The notes under the pieces are model-generated. The model ran no database searches and was not told where the DNA came from. It saw nothing but the letters and a program-made list of their open reading frames with translations. Shown one piece after another: positions 32,900 to 44,728 of a stretch of 64,000 bases of DNA; the first letter of the stretch is position 1; each line of letters begins with the position of its first letter. The stretch spans positions 1,550,001-1,614,000 of the forward strand of contig OY783214.1 of assembly GCA_963678705.1 (NCBI GenBank), read 5' to 3'. The DNA comes from Panorpa germanica (taxonomy: Eukaryota > Arthropoda > Insecta > Mecoptera > Panorpidae). The position numbers were made by a program, and so were the translations under genes.

Positions 32900-35420
32900 T
32901 TTAAAGTACATCCGCAATTGATTTAACTCTATGACAACCACAAATACCATCGATATTAGAATGGTCCGTCCTACCAGATTTATATGAAAGTGATCATTTT
33001 CCAATTCATCTTCAAATCTTAAACAATACAACAGATATGAACTGGTCGGAATTAAAATGGAACATCTCCAAAGCGGATTGAAATCTATATGTTGAAGAAA
33101 TAACCAATAATAACATAACATTTAACGAAGATGATCACATAGATATAATAACACAATCTATTAGTTCCAAGATATTACAGTTTCAAAAAACGAAAATTGG
33201 CTCACACAAACCGGCCCTACTTTATTGAAATGAGTCATGTGATAGTGCTGTTAAAATAACAGCTTTTAACAGATACGTCACAAAACTGTAGAACTTTTTG
33301 TTGAATTTAACAAATTAAGAGCAGTAGCATAACAAACCATAAAGCAAGCAAGGAAACAATAATAGGTCTCTCAATATCTTTGCTTTAAATATGTCATTAA
33401 AACATAATTTCTTCATTAATAGAAATAGTAGATTTATTAGGTAAATATTTCTATCTCAACTTTAGCAGTTCTGAATATTTAACACAATTTGAAGAACACA
33501 TAGCAGGAGAAACATGTATAAAATAAACTTGTCATCTGACAATAGTGAAACATATAATACTCCAATCTTTTTAGACGAACTGGAATCAGCACACTAAAAT
33601 TGTAAACTATCAAGTCCAGGTACAGACAATATTCACTAATACTTTATGAAAATCTACCTGCTGAAATAAGTAATCCTAAAATTCCTAAATCATATCTGGA
33701 TCGATGACTTATTTCCAACAGAATGAAAAATGCAAATATTTTACTAGTTTCAAAATTCGGAGAAGACGCAACCAATATCAATAGCTACATACCTATATCT
33801 TTAACGAACACCTTATGTAAATTATTAGAAAAAAATCATCAATGAAAGTCTTATATATACCTTGGAAACAAAAAATCTATTAGAACCTAGACAAAGTGGA
33901 TTTCGTAAGCGTCAATCTACACTGGATCAAATAGTTAATCTGAAAACGGAAATACTCAATAACTTTGCAAATAACCGAAAAACTTACGATCACAAGAATT
34001 CTTACTAGAAAATAGTATTCTTTAAGGTTCAGTTCTTAATGTAACATTGTTACTAAATTCAATAAACAATATAATCAATACATTAAAAATCCCGTGAAAA
34101 CAGGCCTTTATGCCGACGACTTAGTTATTTACTGCAGCAACAAGGATATAGGAATAGCTCAAAGAAAACTTTAATCAACTCTCAACTGCTTAAAATACTG
34201 GTCTAATAAAACAGGATATACATTTTATACCACCAAAATCAATGCATTCTTTTTAAGAAATCACCGAAAGCTTATTTGTTTTCCAAGACTGACAATATTT
34301 AACGAAGAACTTGTATATACATGCAAAGATTCTTATTTGGGTATGACTTTTGATGAAAAATTATCATGGGTCAATCATATCAAAAATTTAAAAACAAAAT
34401 GTAGTACTGTCATATACGTTATGAAAGTTATATAATACAATAATTGGAGTAAAGGCCAGAAAACACTAATGCATATTTTTCAAACTTTGATCCGCTCTAA
34501 AATAGATTACGATGGAATTAAATATCAAACTGCAACTGAAAACATTCTCAAAGTCATCGACAGTATTTATAATGATTGTTTGAGACTAGCCACTGGTGCA
34601 TTTAGAACATCTCCCGTAAAGAGTTTATATGCCATAAGTGTAGAACTACCGCCTTCTCCTAGACGAGGGCAACTATCTGTAAATTATGCATCAGTCATAT
34701 CGAATCCCACAAACATAAATTCCAGAATTACAGTATCTCCACAAGATGTTTTATTAAACCGAAAAACCGCTTCTAATTAGATTAAAAATCTCAAAGATAA
34801 ACATTCTTTATCTGACATAAGAACAATTCCAGAAATCTTTAATAGCGTCGCACCATGGGCTCAGTCTATGGACTTAGTCTAGATAAGAGTCTAGACTAAG
34901 TCTATAGACTTTACTCTGTCAAAAATGACTAAAAGTAATAACAATCCTACCATTTACAGGTCGGTACTAAATAGTATTTTGGAAGAATACCAAGATTCCA
35001 TTAAAGTCTATACAGATGGAACCAAATTACAGGATCAGACAGCTTGCGCCTATATAATTAAAGATCCAATTGCAAAAATCAAACAAGACGCAAGAAACAG
35101 TAGTTTTACGTCTGAATTATATGCAATAAAAAAAAGTTTACAAGAAATCATATTAACAAACAACAAAAGGAATGTACTAATTTTATCCGATTCTATTGGC
35201 CATAGAGACTCTTTATACCAACCGTCCAATAGTTTAAACCATCCACCGTCTTATTCACAACCTCTATATTAAGCAAGTAAAAGCTGAATTTTCATGGATT
35301 CCATCTCACACCAGTATTACACGAAACGAGCAAGTTGATAATTATGCTAAAGAAGCAATTCATTCAAGACGCATTCTAGAAGAAACAACAATAACATGTT
35401 CAGATTGAAACAGCTAAATC
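32900..35420 (+). pseudogene. LINE 2 ORF2 relic: endonuclease end, RT, RNase H
   Basis: The endonuclease end is visible as ESDHFPIHLQIL (~32985) and SELKWNISKADW (~33048). RT pieces follow: PGTDNIH (~33615), NSYIPISLTNTLCKLLEK (~33780), GLYADDLVIYCSNK (~34105) and SYLGMTFDEKLSWVNHIKN (~34335). RNase H begins IKVYTDGTKLQDQTACAYII (~35000) and has VLILSDS (~35175). Stops and frameshifts are frequent; the first two-thirds of the endonuclease is missing. It is clearly homologous to ORF2 of LINE 1 but much older. Confidence 0.8.
34863..34910. repeat. 21-bp hairpin inserted in LINE 2 ORF2
   Basis: Arms AGTCTATGGACTTAGTCTAG(A) and its inverted copy TCTAGACTAAGTCTATAGAC(T) pair over 21 bp with one mismatch around a 6-base loop TAAGAG. 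It lies between recognisable ORF2 segments and looks like an insertion or palindromic duplication. Confidence 0.85.
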
Positions 35421-35439
35421 ACAAATGTAATAATTTGTT

Positions 35440-35745
35440 GATGGAAAAAAAATGGAGCGAATAAAATGATAACAAATTAAGGCAAGCCATCAATTTGCAA
35501 TAAATAATAATAATAATAATAAATAATAATAAATGATAATAATAAATAATAAATTCCAATGGCAAAAATAATGGAGTAAAGAAAATGATAACAAATTAAG
35601 GGAAGCCATCAATTTGCAATAAATAATTTTAATAATAATAAATAATAATAAGTAATAATAAATATTAAATTCCAATGGCAAAAATAATGGAGTAAAGATA
35701 ATGATAACAAAAATAAGGGAAGCCATCAATTTGCAAACAAGAATT
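35440..35745 (+). repeat. ~118-bp minisatellite, 2.6 copies
   Basis: A unit holding AATGGAGTAAAGAAAATGAT, AAGCCATCAATTTGC and an AATAAT-rich tail is repeated at about 35450, 35566 and 35681. It expanded from the C-terminal coding part of LINE 2. Confidence 0.75.
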
Positions 35746-36048
35746 ACCGGACGTAATAAATAGAAGACTGGAAGTTGTCATATGTAGACTCATGATAGGT
35801 CATACAAATTATACTCATAAATACTTATTCAAAAGAGAATCACAATCAAATGTGACTCTTCGCTTAGACAAGAATGTAATATGCCTCAGGAGTATAGGCT
35901 GATATATAAAAGCAAAGAAAATCTGAAAAACCTTATTGAGTTTATAAACAAAACCAATTTAATATCTTTATTTTAAATATATCTATAAGTTGTATATTAT
36001 GAATTGTATATTGTAAATGTTTTTAAATATGCTCTTTAAGTGCTAATA

Positions 36049-37809
36049 TTTTTTATATTTATTCACTTATTTGACTTTCTTTCGTCATAGCCACCAACAA
36101 TCTTTTTTAAATACATCTTTTATAATTTAATTTTACAAATTTATAAATATTTCAATATTTCACTAATTAATTTTCGTCCGTTCCACTGTATAATATCAAT
36201 TTCTAGAAACCTTATTTACGAGTAGACGCTATTTAATAATTATAATTTTATATGTTACTCTAATATGTATGCTCTTATATTATATTATTTTTATAATTTC
36301 GCTATTTTTTTCTTCCTCTTTCTATATTTTCAAATATAGAAAATTTATTTGAATCCGTCATGAATTTATTTCTTTCTTCATTTTTATTTTCACTAAAATT
36401 TTGTGATACTAATAATTTATAGTTGGATTGAATTTTTGGTACTTTTATGGACCTCTGAGAATTATTTTCTGTTTGTTCCTCGTCATTATCTTGTTCATTT
36501 TTTCTGTAATTGTTCCTTGTATTATAAGTTCTAGGTGTAGAATTTGTAATATAATTAATGAAACTTTGTTCTTTCTCATTCTGTTTAGTTTCAATTTTAT
36601 TATCATTTATATTATTTTGTTTTTTAATATTTTCCTTTTTACAGTTTCTATCTAAATATGTTCTTTTTCTAATGGGTGCTGGCTTATATGATGGTATACT
36701 ATTTTCACAACTTGTTAAATTTTGAGGAAAGTCCTTTTTATAATAAGATAATATATCAAATCTATTTTTTGTAGTTACAGCATACGAATTTTTGTCTTTT
36801 CAAATTTGAGGTATTTCAATAGCGGCTTCTTGATAACTAAGATTTCTGTTTCCCATTAAAATTTTTATTTCTTGTTGCCTTTCTCTTTCTTTGCAATTTT
36901 TATCAGTCGCATCATGTTCTTCATCACAATTTACACATTTTATAATTTCATTTTTACATAAATTTAGCGTATGTTCATTTGAACCACATTTGCTACATCT
37001 ACTCTTTCCTTTACATTGATTGGCCGTATGGTTATATCTTAAACATTTATAACATTGTCTCGTATTTTTAATAAATGGTTCACAGGGTAATTTAGCATTC
37101 CAAATATAAATATATTGAGGTAAATTTTGGCCTTCAAAGAAAATGATAATATTTCTAGGGTCCTCATATTTAATTTCATCTTCAACTTTAACTCTCCTTT
37201 TTAATCTCCTTATGGAGTGGATTTTATAAGGGTCACTATAAATGTTTTCTTTTAATTCTTCCTCCGAAAATTCAATATCTACATTTTTAACAATTCCAAT
37301 TCTTGTAATCCAAAACATTGGTATAAACATATCAACTCCTGATGTTTTCTTGTTATTCAATTTCACTAACATATTAGCTGATTTAGGATTTTTACATACC
37401 GCCATTATTCTATTTTTCCCTATTTTCTTTATTTCTGTAATATCTTTTCCATATTCTGAATTATATAGCATTTTTGCTGTTTTTAATGTACTGATCCCAT
37501 ATTTTTCATTTAGAATATCTTCTTTCTGGATCATAATTTTATAAGAAGATAAAATTAAATTATCTTCATTGTATAAATTTATATTGGGGTCAACTCCTAC
37601 TTTCCCCTCAGAATTCAAATTCATTTTTTAAATTCAGAAAATTTGAATATTAAAATAATAATATTTTAGATAATGCAATTTTACTTTAAATTTAAATTTA
37701 CTTTTTAATTAATTTATATATATATATATTTAATAATATTAGTTCAATTAAATTATTTTGAGGAAACACACAAAACACGTCTATCACGTATCGAATGACT
37801 ACTCGATTG
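36049..37809 (-). mobile_element. ORF1-only I-like LINE (LINE 3) with 12-bp duplication
   Basis: TAAGTGCTAATA occurs at 36037-36048 and 37810-37821, framing a 1761-bp insert. On the minus strand the insert starts with CAATCGAGTAGTCATTCG, like the 5' end of LINE 1 (CATCGAGTCTTC). It has a 5' UTR, ORF1 (37624-36302), only the first ~20 codons of ORF2 (DIIQWNGRKLISEIL), then a short tail ending in an A-rich run. It therefore seems to have transposed as an ORF1-only derivative, with ORF2 functions supplied in trans. It lies within the 3' region of LINE 2, tail to tail. Confidence 0.75.
36302..37624 (-). pseudogene. LINE 3 ORF1 gag-like protein with one stop
   Basis: From ATG 37624-37622 the frame runs 274 codons to a TGA at 36802-36800, then stays open in the same frame to a TAG at 36304-36302 (about 440 codons in all). 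Homology to LINE 1 ORF1 covers the conserved domain (SYKIMIQ, ITEIKKIGKNRIMAVCKN, MFIPMFW, YIYIWNA), three zinc knuckles (CYKCLRYNHTANQC, CSKCGSNEHTLNLC, CVNCDEEHDATDKNC), and the polar tail (NSYAVTTKNRFDILSYYKKD after the stop). A single stop in an otherwise long frame suggests recent loss or a readable copy elsewhere. Confidence 0.85.
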
Positions 37810-37821
37810 TAAGTGCTAATA

Positions 37822-38562
37822 ACTTTTAAAAGTTGATGCTTTAAAAATGAATATTAAAAAGAAAAAAGAAATTAAATAATAACCAATTATTAAAATATTA
37901 CTGGAGTCATACAATACTCCAGGATATAAAATACTATAATAATTAGGTCTATAGTGCCATATATATTATTACTATCACTTTAAGTCATTTTTATCATTAT
38001 ATAAGGGCATTTCAGAACCCAATGATATTAAGTTTATAAAAGAATATATAGAAAATATTATTACCAAGTTGATTGATTTGTAAATAATTTTATGATTTCA
38101 TTATAACCCCCTTTGTGAAGTTTTATAATAAACTGAAATACCGAATTTGTTTCGAAATAGCGAAACAAAACTAACATGTAGTTCACGTACAAATTTATAG
38201 TTACCTCATAGAAAACGAGATATTTGCCAGAAAACGATATTTGTTTAATTTATCATCGAATATCCTTACTAGTAAACACTTGATTTTATTAATCTTTTTA
38301 ACTAGTCTTCAAAACATCAAAACAAAACTTCATGATTTGCATGAAGCTTCAGCTAAAAATTTAGATTTCATTCCGAGGTTTACTCTTCATACCTTTCTTA
38401 AATATACTATGTGTTTTAATATACATATAATGATTTGTAAAATTCATTGTAAATTCATAATTCGGCTAGGGCTATTAGGAAAATAGATCGATTTTTAAAA
38501 TAGTATTAATATATTTACTGTAAAAACTGTTTTATCATCCAGAATAAGGTAGAAATACTCAC
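37822..38562. other. Intron, probable LINE 2 tail then nothing recognised
   Basis: The first ~45 bp may be the 3' end of LINE 2 (A-rich GAATATTAAAAAGAAAAAAG). The rest is A/T-rich intron before ABCA exon F with no frame or repeat end that I can support. Confidence 0.4.
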
Positions 38563-38636
38563 CTATCGGAATTCCCCATGTATTGAGAAGTGCGAGTTCT
38601 CTGTTGTTTTCAACGAAATGGTCAATATCATGTTCT
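38563..38636 (-). CDS. ABCA exon F: end of extracellular domain 2
   Basis: 74 bp between acceptor CATTTTACAG and donor GTGAGTAT. It reads EHDIDHFVENNRELALLNTW then GIPIG, joining exon E and exon G in phase. It is isolated by a 14.0-kb intron upstream and a 21.3-kb intron downstream (gene sense). Recognition depends on phase and splice sites as much as on similarity, because the exon is short. Confidence 0.75.
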
Positions 38637-39020
38637 CTGTAAAATGGTATAATTCATTATTCATAAAAGTTCAGAAAGAAATGGTTGCCTACCGGTAAGC
38701 AAATTAAAGCTTCCATTTAAGTTTAAAATAGATTGTTTAAATTTCTTTAAAGTCGCAAAATATCGCAGCAAATGTGATCAGACGCAATTTACAAAAACGA
38801 ACGCGTCTTTTCGTTCGTAAGAAAGTTTAACATTTTGAAAACGTATTGTAAATTATTATTTTGATGATCTCATTTGATTTTTTATGAAAACAGACAAGAA
38901 TTTCAAAATAAAACTGATTGCGATAATTTGAATGATATTTCCATGTTCTCAATTATTTTTTTATCAAGCATCTTTTAAATCTAATGATATAGTTTCTGTA
39001 TCTTGTTAAAATGGTTCTCC
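38637..39020. other. Intron, nothing recognised
   Basis: A/T-rich sequence between ABCA exon F and a Jockey relic. A small palindrome (ACGAACGCGTCTTTTCGTTCGT) lies near 38797. No gene is seen. Confidence 0.4.
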
Positions 39021-39036
39021 AAGTGTTACATAATAT

Positions 39037-39806
39037 TTGTCGAACGAGATTAGAAAAATTGACAACTGTATTTTCAGGCATGTTGTAAAAGTTATGCTAA
39101 CCGACATTGAAACTTACAAAATAAAAAGGGAACAATTTCTTGAACAAAATATAAGTCATAATACGTATAAAGCAAAACACGAAAAATCGTATCGGATAAT
39201 AGTAAGGGAACTGCATTCATCCCAGGATATATGTATTATAAAAAGCGAAAACGAAGCGTGGAAAGAAGCAAAACTAATGTATGGCATAGGGAAACAAAAG
39301 AACCACTGTATAGACCATAATCAAGACGCTAACAACAAAGATATCTACAAAAGTATATAAACCAAATAAATAAAAAGTATAAACTGTGCAGTAGTCAGTT
39401 TGAAGCACCCTACAGGAAAAGAGAAATAGTACACTGCAAACGCTGCCAGAGATTGGGACACACAAGGAACTTATGTTGCCGTCGAACTTATGGAGCAGGT
39501 AAATGTGCGAACTGTTAACAGGATTACCCTGCAAGCTAAAGGGGATGTTCGCTGTACCAGGAATATAAGAAGGAAATGTATGAACCGAACTCAAGAAATG
39601 TTTCCGCACGTACAAGAGAAGCTCAAACACAAAGCATTGCTGTTATACACCAATTAACCAACGGAGTCTCTTATGCACAAATAGCAGGAGAAAATAGACC
39701 AGTAGAGCCAACGGAAACACATGCCAAGAATATCAACCTTAACCAACCAGGTATGATATTAATGATGCAACAGGTATTTGACAAAATAGAAAACATATTT
39801 GAGTGA
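39037..39806 (+). pseudogene. Jockey-type LINE ORF1 (gag) relic
   Basis: Fragments read TYKAKHEKSYRIIVRELHSS (~39160), the gag core. Then come KREIVHCKRCQRLGHTRNLC (~39420) and CANC*QDYPAS*RGCSLYQE, zinc knuckles with stops, followed by SYAQIAGEN, a motif common at the end of Jockey gag proteins. The last piece (MILMMQQVFDKIENIF) fits the C-terminus. The start near 39037 is only the start of the open frame. ORF2 of the same element follows. Confidence 0.75.
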
Positions 39807-39999
39807 CTAATGGACAAGGTAATGGATTGAAACATTGATCTACTAACGACGAAGCTAACAAGCAAATGAAATTGCTACTGATATAAGAATTGCCGATTAT
39901 CATGCCAACACCTTGTTTCACAATATTCTCGTGATACTAATAGCAGAAACCAGGTTTACCAACAAAAATTTTTTCGAATACGGTTTATCTGTTTAATCT

Positions 40000-42890
40000 G
40001 TTTATACCACAAATCACCTATCTAGGAACGTTCAAGGTGGTGCTGCAGTGATAATTAAAACATAATTAAGCACCATATGCTGCCAAAATATAAAGAAAGC
40101 TATTTGCAAGGCTCGACAATAGTAATGAATAAAAGGTCATTAAATAATCTGTGCCATATTCTGTCCAACTTGGCATGTAATTACTCAAAAACAATTTACT
40201 ATATTCATGGGTACAATGAGTGATAGATTTATAGCGGTAGCGGTAGCTGCAATGCGAAACATCTGCATTGGGGATCAAAGCTGTCACTACCTTATGAAAA
40301 ACAACTGCTACAAGCAATTAGTGTAAATAACCTGGTAAGCCGCGCAACTGGCGGCCCTACGTATTGGCCAACAGATCCGGATAAAATACCAGACTTGATA
40401 GATTTCTTTATAACGAAAGGTGTCTCAGAAAACTATGTACACGTTAATTCCAGCTGTGATTTGTCATCTGATTATTTCCTCATAATTCTTCAAATCAGTA
40501 CAAAAATTATTTTAATGCTATGTCTTATAACACTTGTTAGCAAACATACCGATTTGGCTATTTTTGCAAGTTTATATCTGGAAATATTTGGCCTAGCATG
40601 CGACTCAAAACACCTGAAGACTTAGAAGAAACTCTAGAAGAACTCGTCAAAATAATTGAAATGGCAGTATGTAAATCTACTGCTCAAACCAAGTAAAAAT
40701 CTCCAAATCACAGCCTACACCACCCGTTACCCCACTACACATTAGATATGATAAAACAAAAAATAAGACTGAGGACGACATGGTAAATGACGCATACCCC
40801 AGCGGATAAAAATACTTTTAATAAAGCTTCACAAAACCTTAAAAGGCTCATTCAAGTGCATAAGGATGAAACTCTCCAACATTATCTTGAAGGACTTACG
40901 CCATCTGAATATTCACTGTTAAAGACAAAGAAACGGATAAAAGAACCAAAGCAATCGATGCCGCCATTTTGCAAGAAAGGTAACAACTGGGATAGAAGTC
41001 CTAAAGAGAAAACGAATGCGTTTGTTGTTCACCTGCAATAAGATTTTCAACCGTATTCAACGAACTCTAAATCCCATAAAGAAACCGAAATCATGAGCTA
41101 CCTGGATACTCCTCTATAAACGTCGGTTCCGGTTAAAACTTTTTTATTAGTAGAAATTTAAGAAGCTTTTAAATAGGAACTGCAAAGATAAAAAGACCCA
41201 GGTTATGCTTAAACACCGGCTGTTAAAAGCAGTAATACTAATAATAATCATATTTAATGGAATACTGAGAATTGGACACTTTCCGGGACTATGGAAAATA
41301 GCTAATATTATTTTAAGGCAGTATTCTACTGTAGAATTTTGAAAAAATCGAAAATTTTTTTTTTTCATATTTTCAAAGTTTAGATATTCAAAAATATGTC
41401 ATTAAAAGGATTTTTCAAAATTCCTATTATTTCATGAGTTATAGCCATATAATAATATATAGTTATATATATTATTATATGAGTTATAAAACTTTGAAAG
41501 CGTTTATCTGGGAACTACTTTTTTCGAGTTGGCGGTAATGATATCTCAAGTTCTAATGAACTGATTCACTTCAAATTTGAAGAGGATGTTCCCTATACGT
41601 CGCTACATCGCGTGAACCACGCCCAAAACTATAACTTCTCATTTAGTATTTTTTCAAAATTCGGAATTGTTAAAAAAAGATGAAAAAAAATATTATTTTT
41701 TTCAAACTGCCGCCATTTTGAGAAAAAAAATTTCTTTAGCTTATCCAAGGTTCATGCGATAGCAGCATCTATAATAATACGTCCGTTACGTTAAGAATCC
41801 GTCTGTTTTTTATGTTTCAGAACACCAGGAGGGTTGGAATCATGCACGCCAGGACACCTTCTTTTTTTTTGACCACTCACTTTGACTGCATATAACTTTG
41901 TCAATTTTAATCATTTTTTTTTAAATTTTTTTTTATGTAATAATAAAACATCAATAAACAAATAATAAATAAATTGATTGTAAAAATATTTTTTGTTTGC
42001 TTCGTACAGCGCTTCAAAAACCGGGCGAAATTCATGCCTCTACAGTAGAATACCCCCTTAATTCAGAAACCAGGTAAACCTCTTAATGAAGTTAAATCAT
42101 ACAGCCTATTAGCCTTCTACTCATCTTTTGCAAGTTGTTCGAAAGGCTTTTACTAAAAAGAATAAAACCTTTTCTGACTGACATGATTCCAAACAACCAG
42201 TTTGATTTTCAAGAACAGCACGCTACAATAGAACAAGTCCACAGAGTAGTAAATATAATAAATGAGGCCTTTGACAAAAAGCATTACTGTTCAGCATTCT
42301 TTCAATTCATTAGTCAAGCATTTGACAAAGTGTGGTACGCCGGACTGTTTTATAAAATAAAGAAGATACTGCTTCATCGATTCTACAGAATGCTTTATTC
42401 ATACCTCCAAAACAGATGTTTTAGGGTTAAGTTAAGGATCGCCGCCTAACCTGGGAAAAGCATATCACAGAAAAACGTAAGCAACTACATCTTAAGTGCA
42501 GAAAGTTACACTGGATTATTGGACGCAAATCGCATTTATCCAATAACAGAAAACTAGTGATTTATAAAACGATACTGAAACCTGCCTGGATTTACAGCAT
42601 TGAATTCTGGGGAACCTCTATTCTTTTAAACATAAAAAGACTAGAAAGACTGCAGTCAAGGACAGTAAGAACCATTATGGATATCCCGTGCTTCTTAAGC
42701 AATAAATTCATCAACCATGAATTCGGCTTAAAACTGTTAAAGAAGAAATTTTCAAATTCCGCAAAAAATACCAGCAGCGACTAAACAATCATCCAAACTA
42801 TCCAGCTGTGAATTTACTTGGTAAACATACGTCTGACTTTAAAAGAATAAAAAGATATAGTGTGTTAATAAAGCTACTACAACGTTTTTA
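40000..42890 (+). pseudogene. Jockey-type LINE ORF2 relic with MITE and RT deletion
   Basis: Endonuclease: ATGGPTYWPTDPDKIPDLID (~40350) and a degraded SSDYFLIIL. The linker is at ~40650-41110. RT starts RIGHFPGLWKIANIIL (~41270), is cut by a TTAA-flanked MITE at 41317-42057, and continues QKPGKPLNEVKSYSLLAF, PNNQFDFQEQHATIEQVHRV and SQAFDKVWYAGLFYKIKKIL. After 42449 the RT catalytic YADD part is missing and the sequence jumps to the C-terminal domain (RLTWEKHITEKRKQL, KLVIYKTILKPAWIYSIEFW, LERLQSRTVRTI). The element probably ends in the A-rich stretch at ~43020-43040. No RNase H, as expected for Jockey. Confidence 0.8.
41317..42057. mobile_element. MITE with TTAA target duplication
   Basis: 741 bp, flanked by TTAA at 41313-41316 and 42058-42061. 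Termini GGCAGTATTCTACTGTAGA and GGGGGTATTCTACTGTAGA (inverted) form a ~19-bp inverted repeat. Removing it rejoins a Jockey RT reading frame (ANIIL/IQKPGKPL). TTAA duplications are used by piggyBac- and Kolobok-type transposases; the termini do not decide between them. There is no coding sequence. Confidence 0.85.
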
Positions 42891-43807
42891 ATAGTCATTC
42901 ATAGATATATATAGCCGACCTTGATAGTCTATTTTGTATCAAGGTTAATTTTATTTTTTAGCATAGGTATTTATTGTTAAATTTTTATTGCAACAAATTG
43001 TAATGTAGCATATTATTACAAAATAAAGAAAAGAAAAAATATATTATTTTATTGTAATGTTTTTGCCATTAGGCACTACATTCTTCCGCCCTACATTCTT
43101 CCGCCTAAATTATATATCATTGTGCTTAATTACATACTATAAAAACAAACAAAAAATAAGATAAATTTAAACCTTTTCTGCTTCTCTCTTGATACTACTC
43201 ACCCTCCTGTTTCTATTCTCCTCCGTTATTTTTATTAAGATCTTGCCTTCAGCATTTCTCATTTTCTCTTCGAATCTAATTGCCCTCCTTCCTTCTTATA
43301 TAAATATTTTGTCCTTTTCCAACTAGTACATTACCAAATATCGCGGCGTGCATCTGTTCAGCCCAAGTACCTATTCGATTTATTTCTTGGATTTCTTACG
43401 ATTTCGTTTGTTTCTTCTAACCTCACAACTCTACTTCGTACATTATCATACTAGTCATGAGTCTAGAAAACATCCGTAGCCTCTTTTCTATACCCGCACC
43501 ATGGACCTTGTCCCCCACTTTCCATATCAATCTCATCGGTAAATCCGTCTTCTTCGCTACCTTCGTTATCTTTGCCTCTTTATTGTTGCCTTTTTTAAAC
43601 CCTAGATACCTAAATTCATTTACCACCTCAATTTCATCTACTTTAAATTTCCACAATTCTCTTTATCCTTTTTTATCCCCCTTTTTTGAACACCATAATT
43701 TTTATTTTTTCCGTGTTCAGCTCCAGCCCTTTTCTGTCTAGGTATCTCCGCCGCATTTGGTCTCTCTGTAAATTTCTCTATTTACTTCAATTAAATTCAT
43801 ATCTAGC

Positions 43808-44728
43808 TTTATGTTCAATACAGAACATAACAACATTAGGCGCCAGAATAAAAACAAAAATATATTTTCTGGAACTTCCAGGAACACAGCCGTAAGACCC
43901 TGCTCATGATCAGAGTCAGCCCTAACACTATCGGCCAGCGTGTTATTGTAATATGTTCCGACATCAGAAATTATATTTTTGTTTTTATTCTGGCGCCTAA
44001 TGCTGTTATGTTCTGTATTGAACATAAATTGCGCCTTTTTCAATAATGGGAAGCGAGATAAGGTTATAGCACCTCGACTTTCACCGGGAAGCGGGAATGT
44101 TTTTGGTTCCAAGCTTGGATCCAAGAGTAACTCAATAGTACTCAGGTTATAACACCTCAACATCCTCGGCCCAGCACTTCCTTTTACCTTAGAATATTAT
44201 TAGATTCTAAGATTTTATCGTTGGGAGCACATATAATAACTTGCATACAATACCCAATCTTGGCCATATAAAGTTTGTTGGCATATGGGTTTTAAATAAG
44301 TATTTAAATAAGTTTTAAATGTTATGTACTCTCCAAACTATATGTAAATATATATTACTATTGGGTATAGACACAGAAAATATATTTCTGGCTCGGGGAT
44401 CGAACCCGGGAACACAGCAGCCAGACTCTCCAGACTAACAGAGTCAAGCAGTTAACGTTCACGGCTAACTGTGTTGTTACAACACAGACACCACCATAAA
44501 AACAAAAATATAATTTCTGATGTCGGAACATATTACAATAACACGCTGGCCGATAGTGTTAGGGCTGACTCTGATCATGAGCAGGGTCTTACGGCTGTGT
44601 TCCTGAAAGTTCCAGAAAATATATTTTTGTTTTTTTTCTGGCGCCTAATGCTGTTATGTTCTGTATTGAACATAAATTGCGCCTTTTTTCAATAATGGGA
44701 AGCGAGATAAGGTTATAGCACCTCGACT
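43808..44728. repeat. Foldback and SINE-like cluster with an inverted core
   Basis: At 43808-44028 two 56-bp arms (TTTATGTTCAATACAGAACA..., one mismatch) face each other around a ~109-bp core. The same core occurs in the opposite orientation at 44500-44625, followed by the same right arm and the same flank (TTGCGCC...CACCTCGACT; 44029-44079 and 44676-44728, direct repeats). So one copy has its core flipped relative to the arms. The core resembles a tRNA-like sequence (GGCCGATAGTGTTAGGGCTG...). The cluster interrupts LINE 6. Confidence 0.8.
44385..44490 (-). mobile_element. tRNA-derived SINE-like sequence, antisense
   Basis: On the minus strand the sequence contains GTTAACTGCTTGACTCTG and CCGGGTTCGATCCCC about 45 bases later. 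The second is a perfect RNA polymerase III B box (GGTTCGATCC). The spacing and flanking bases resemble a tRNA head, as in SINEs. The A box is imperfect. It is not a clean tRNA gene because the acceptor stem does not close. Confidence 0.55.

Larger units (their letters stand above)
24660..36036 (+). mobile_element. Decayed I-like LINE (LINE 2) with nested elements
   Basis: ORF1 relics lie at 24690-25020 and 32294-32800, with ORF2 relics at about 32930-35420, all homologous to LINE 1. An errantivirus-like element (25021-32289) separates the two parts of ORF1. Removing it and one ATAT copy gives a continuous ORF1 context (AYIPYFW). The 3' UTR was hit by an ORF1-only LINE at 36037-37821; LINE 2 probably ends in the A-rich stretch near 37865. 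The 5' end is not defined. Frames are broken in many places and the first part of the endonuclease is missing. Confidence 0.8.

Noticed and set aside
44396-44490. Genuine tRNA gene
   Set aside because: A B box is present but the A box is imperfect and no closing acceptor stem or anticodon arm is visible. SINE-like origin is more likely.
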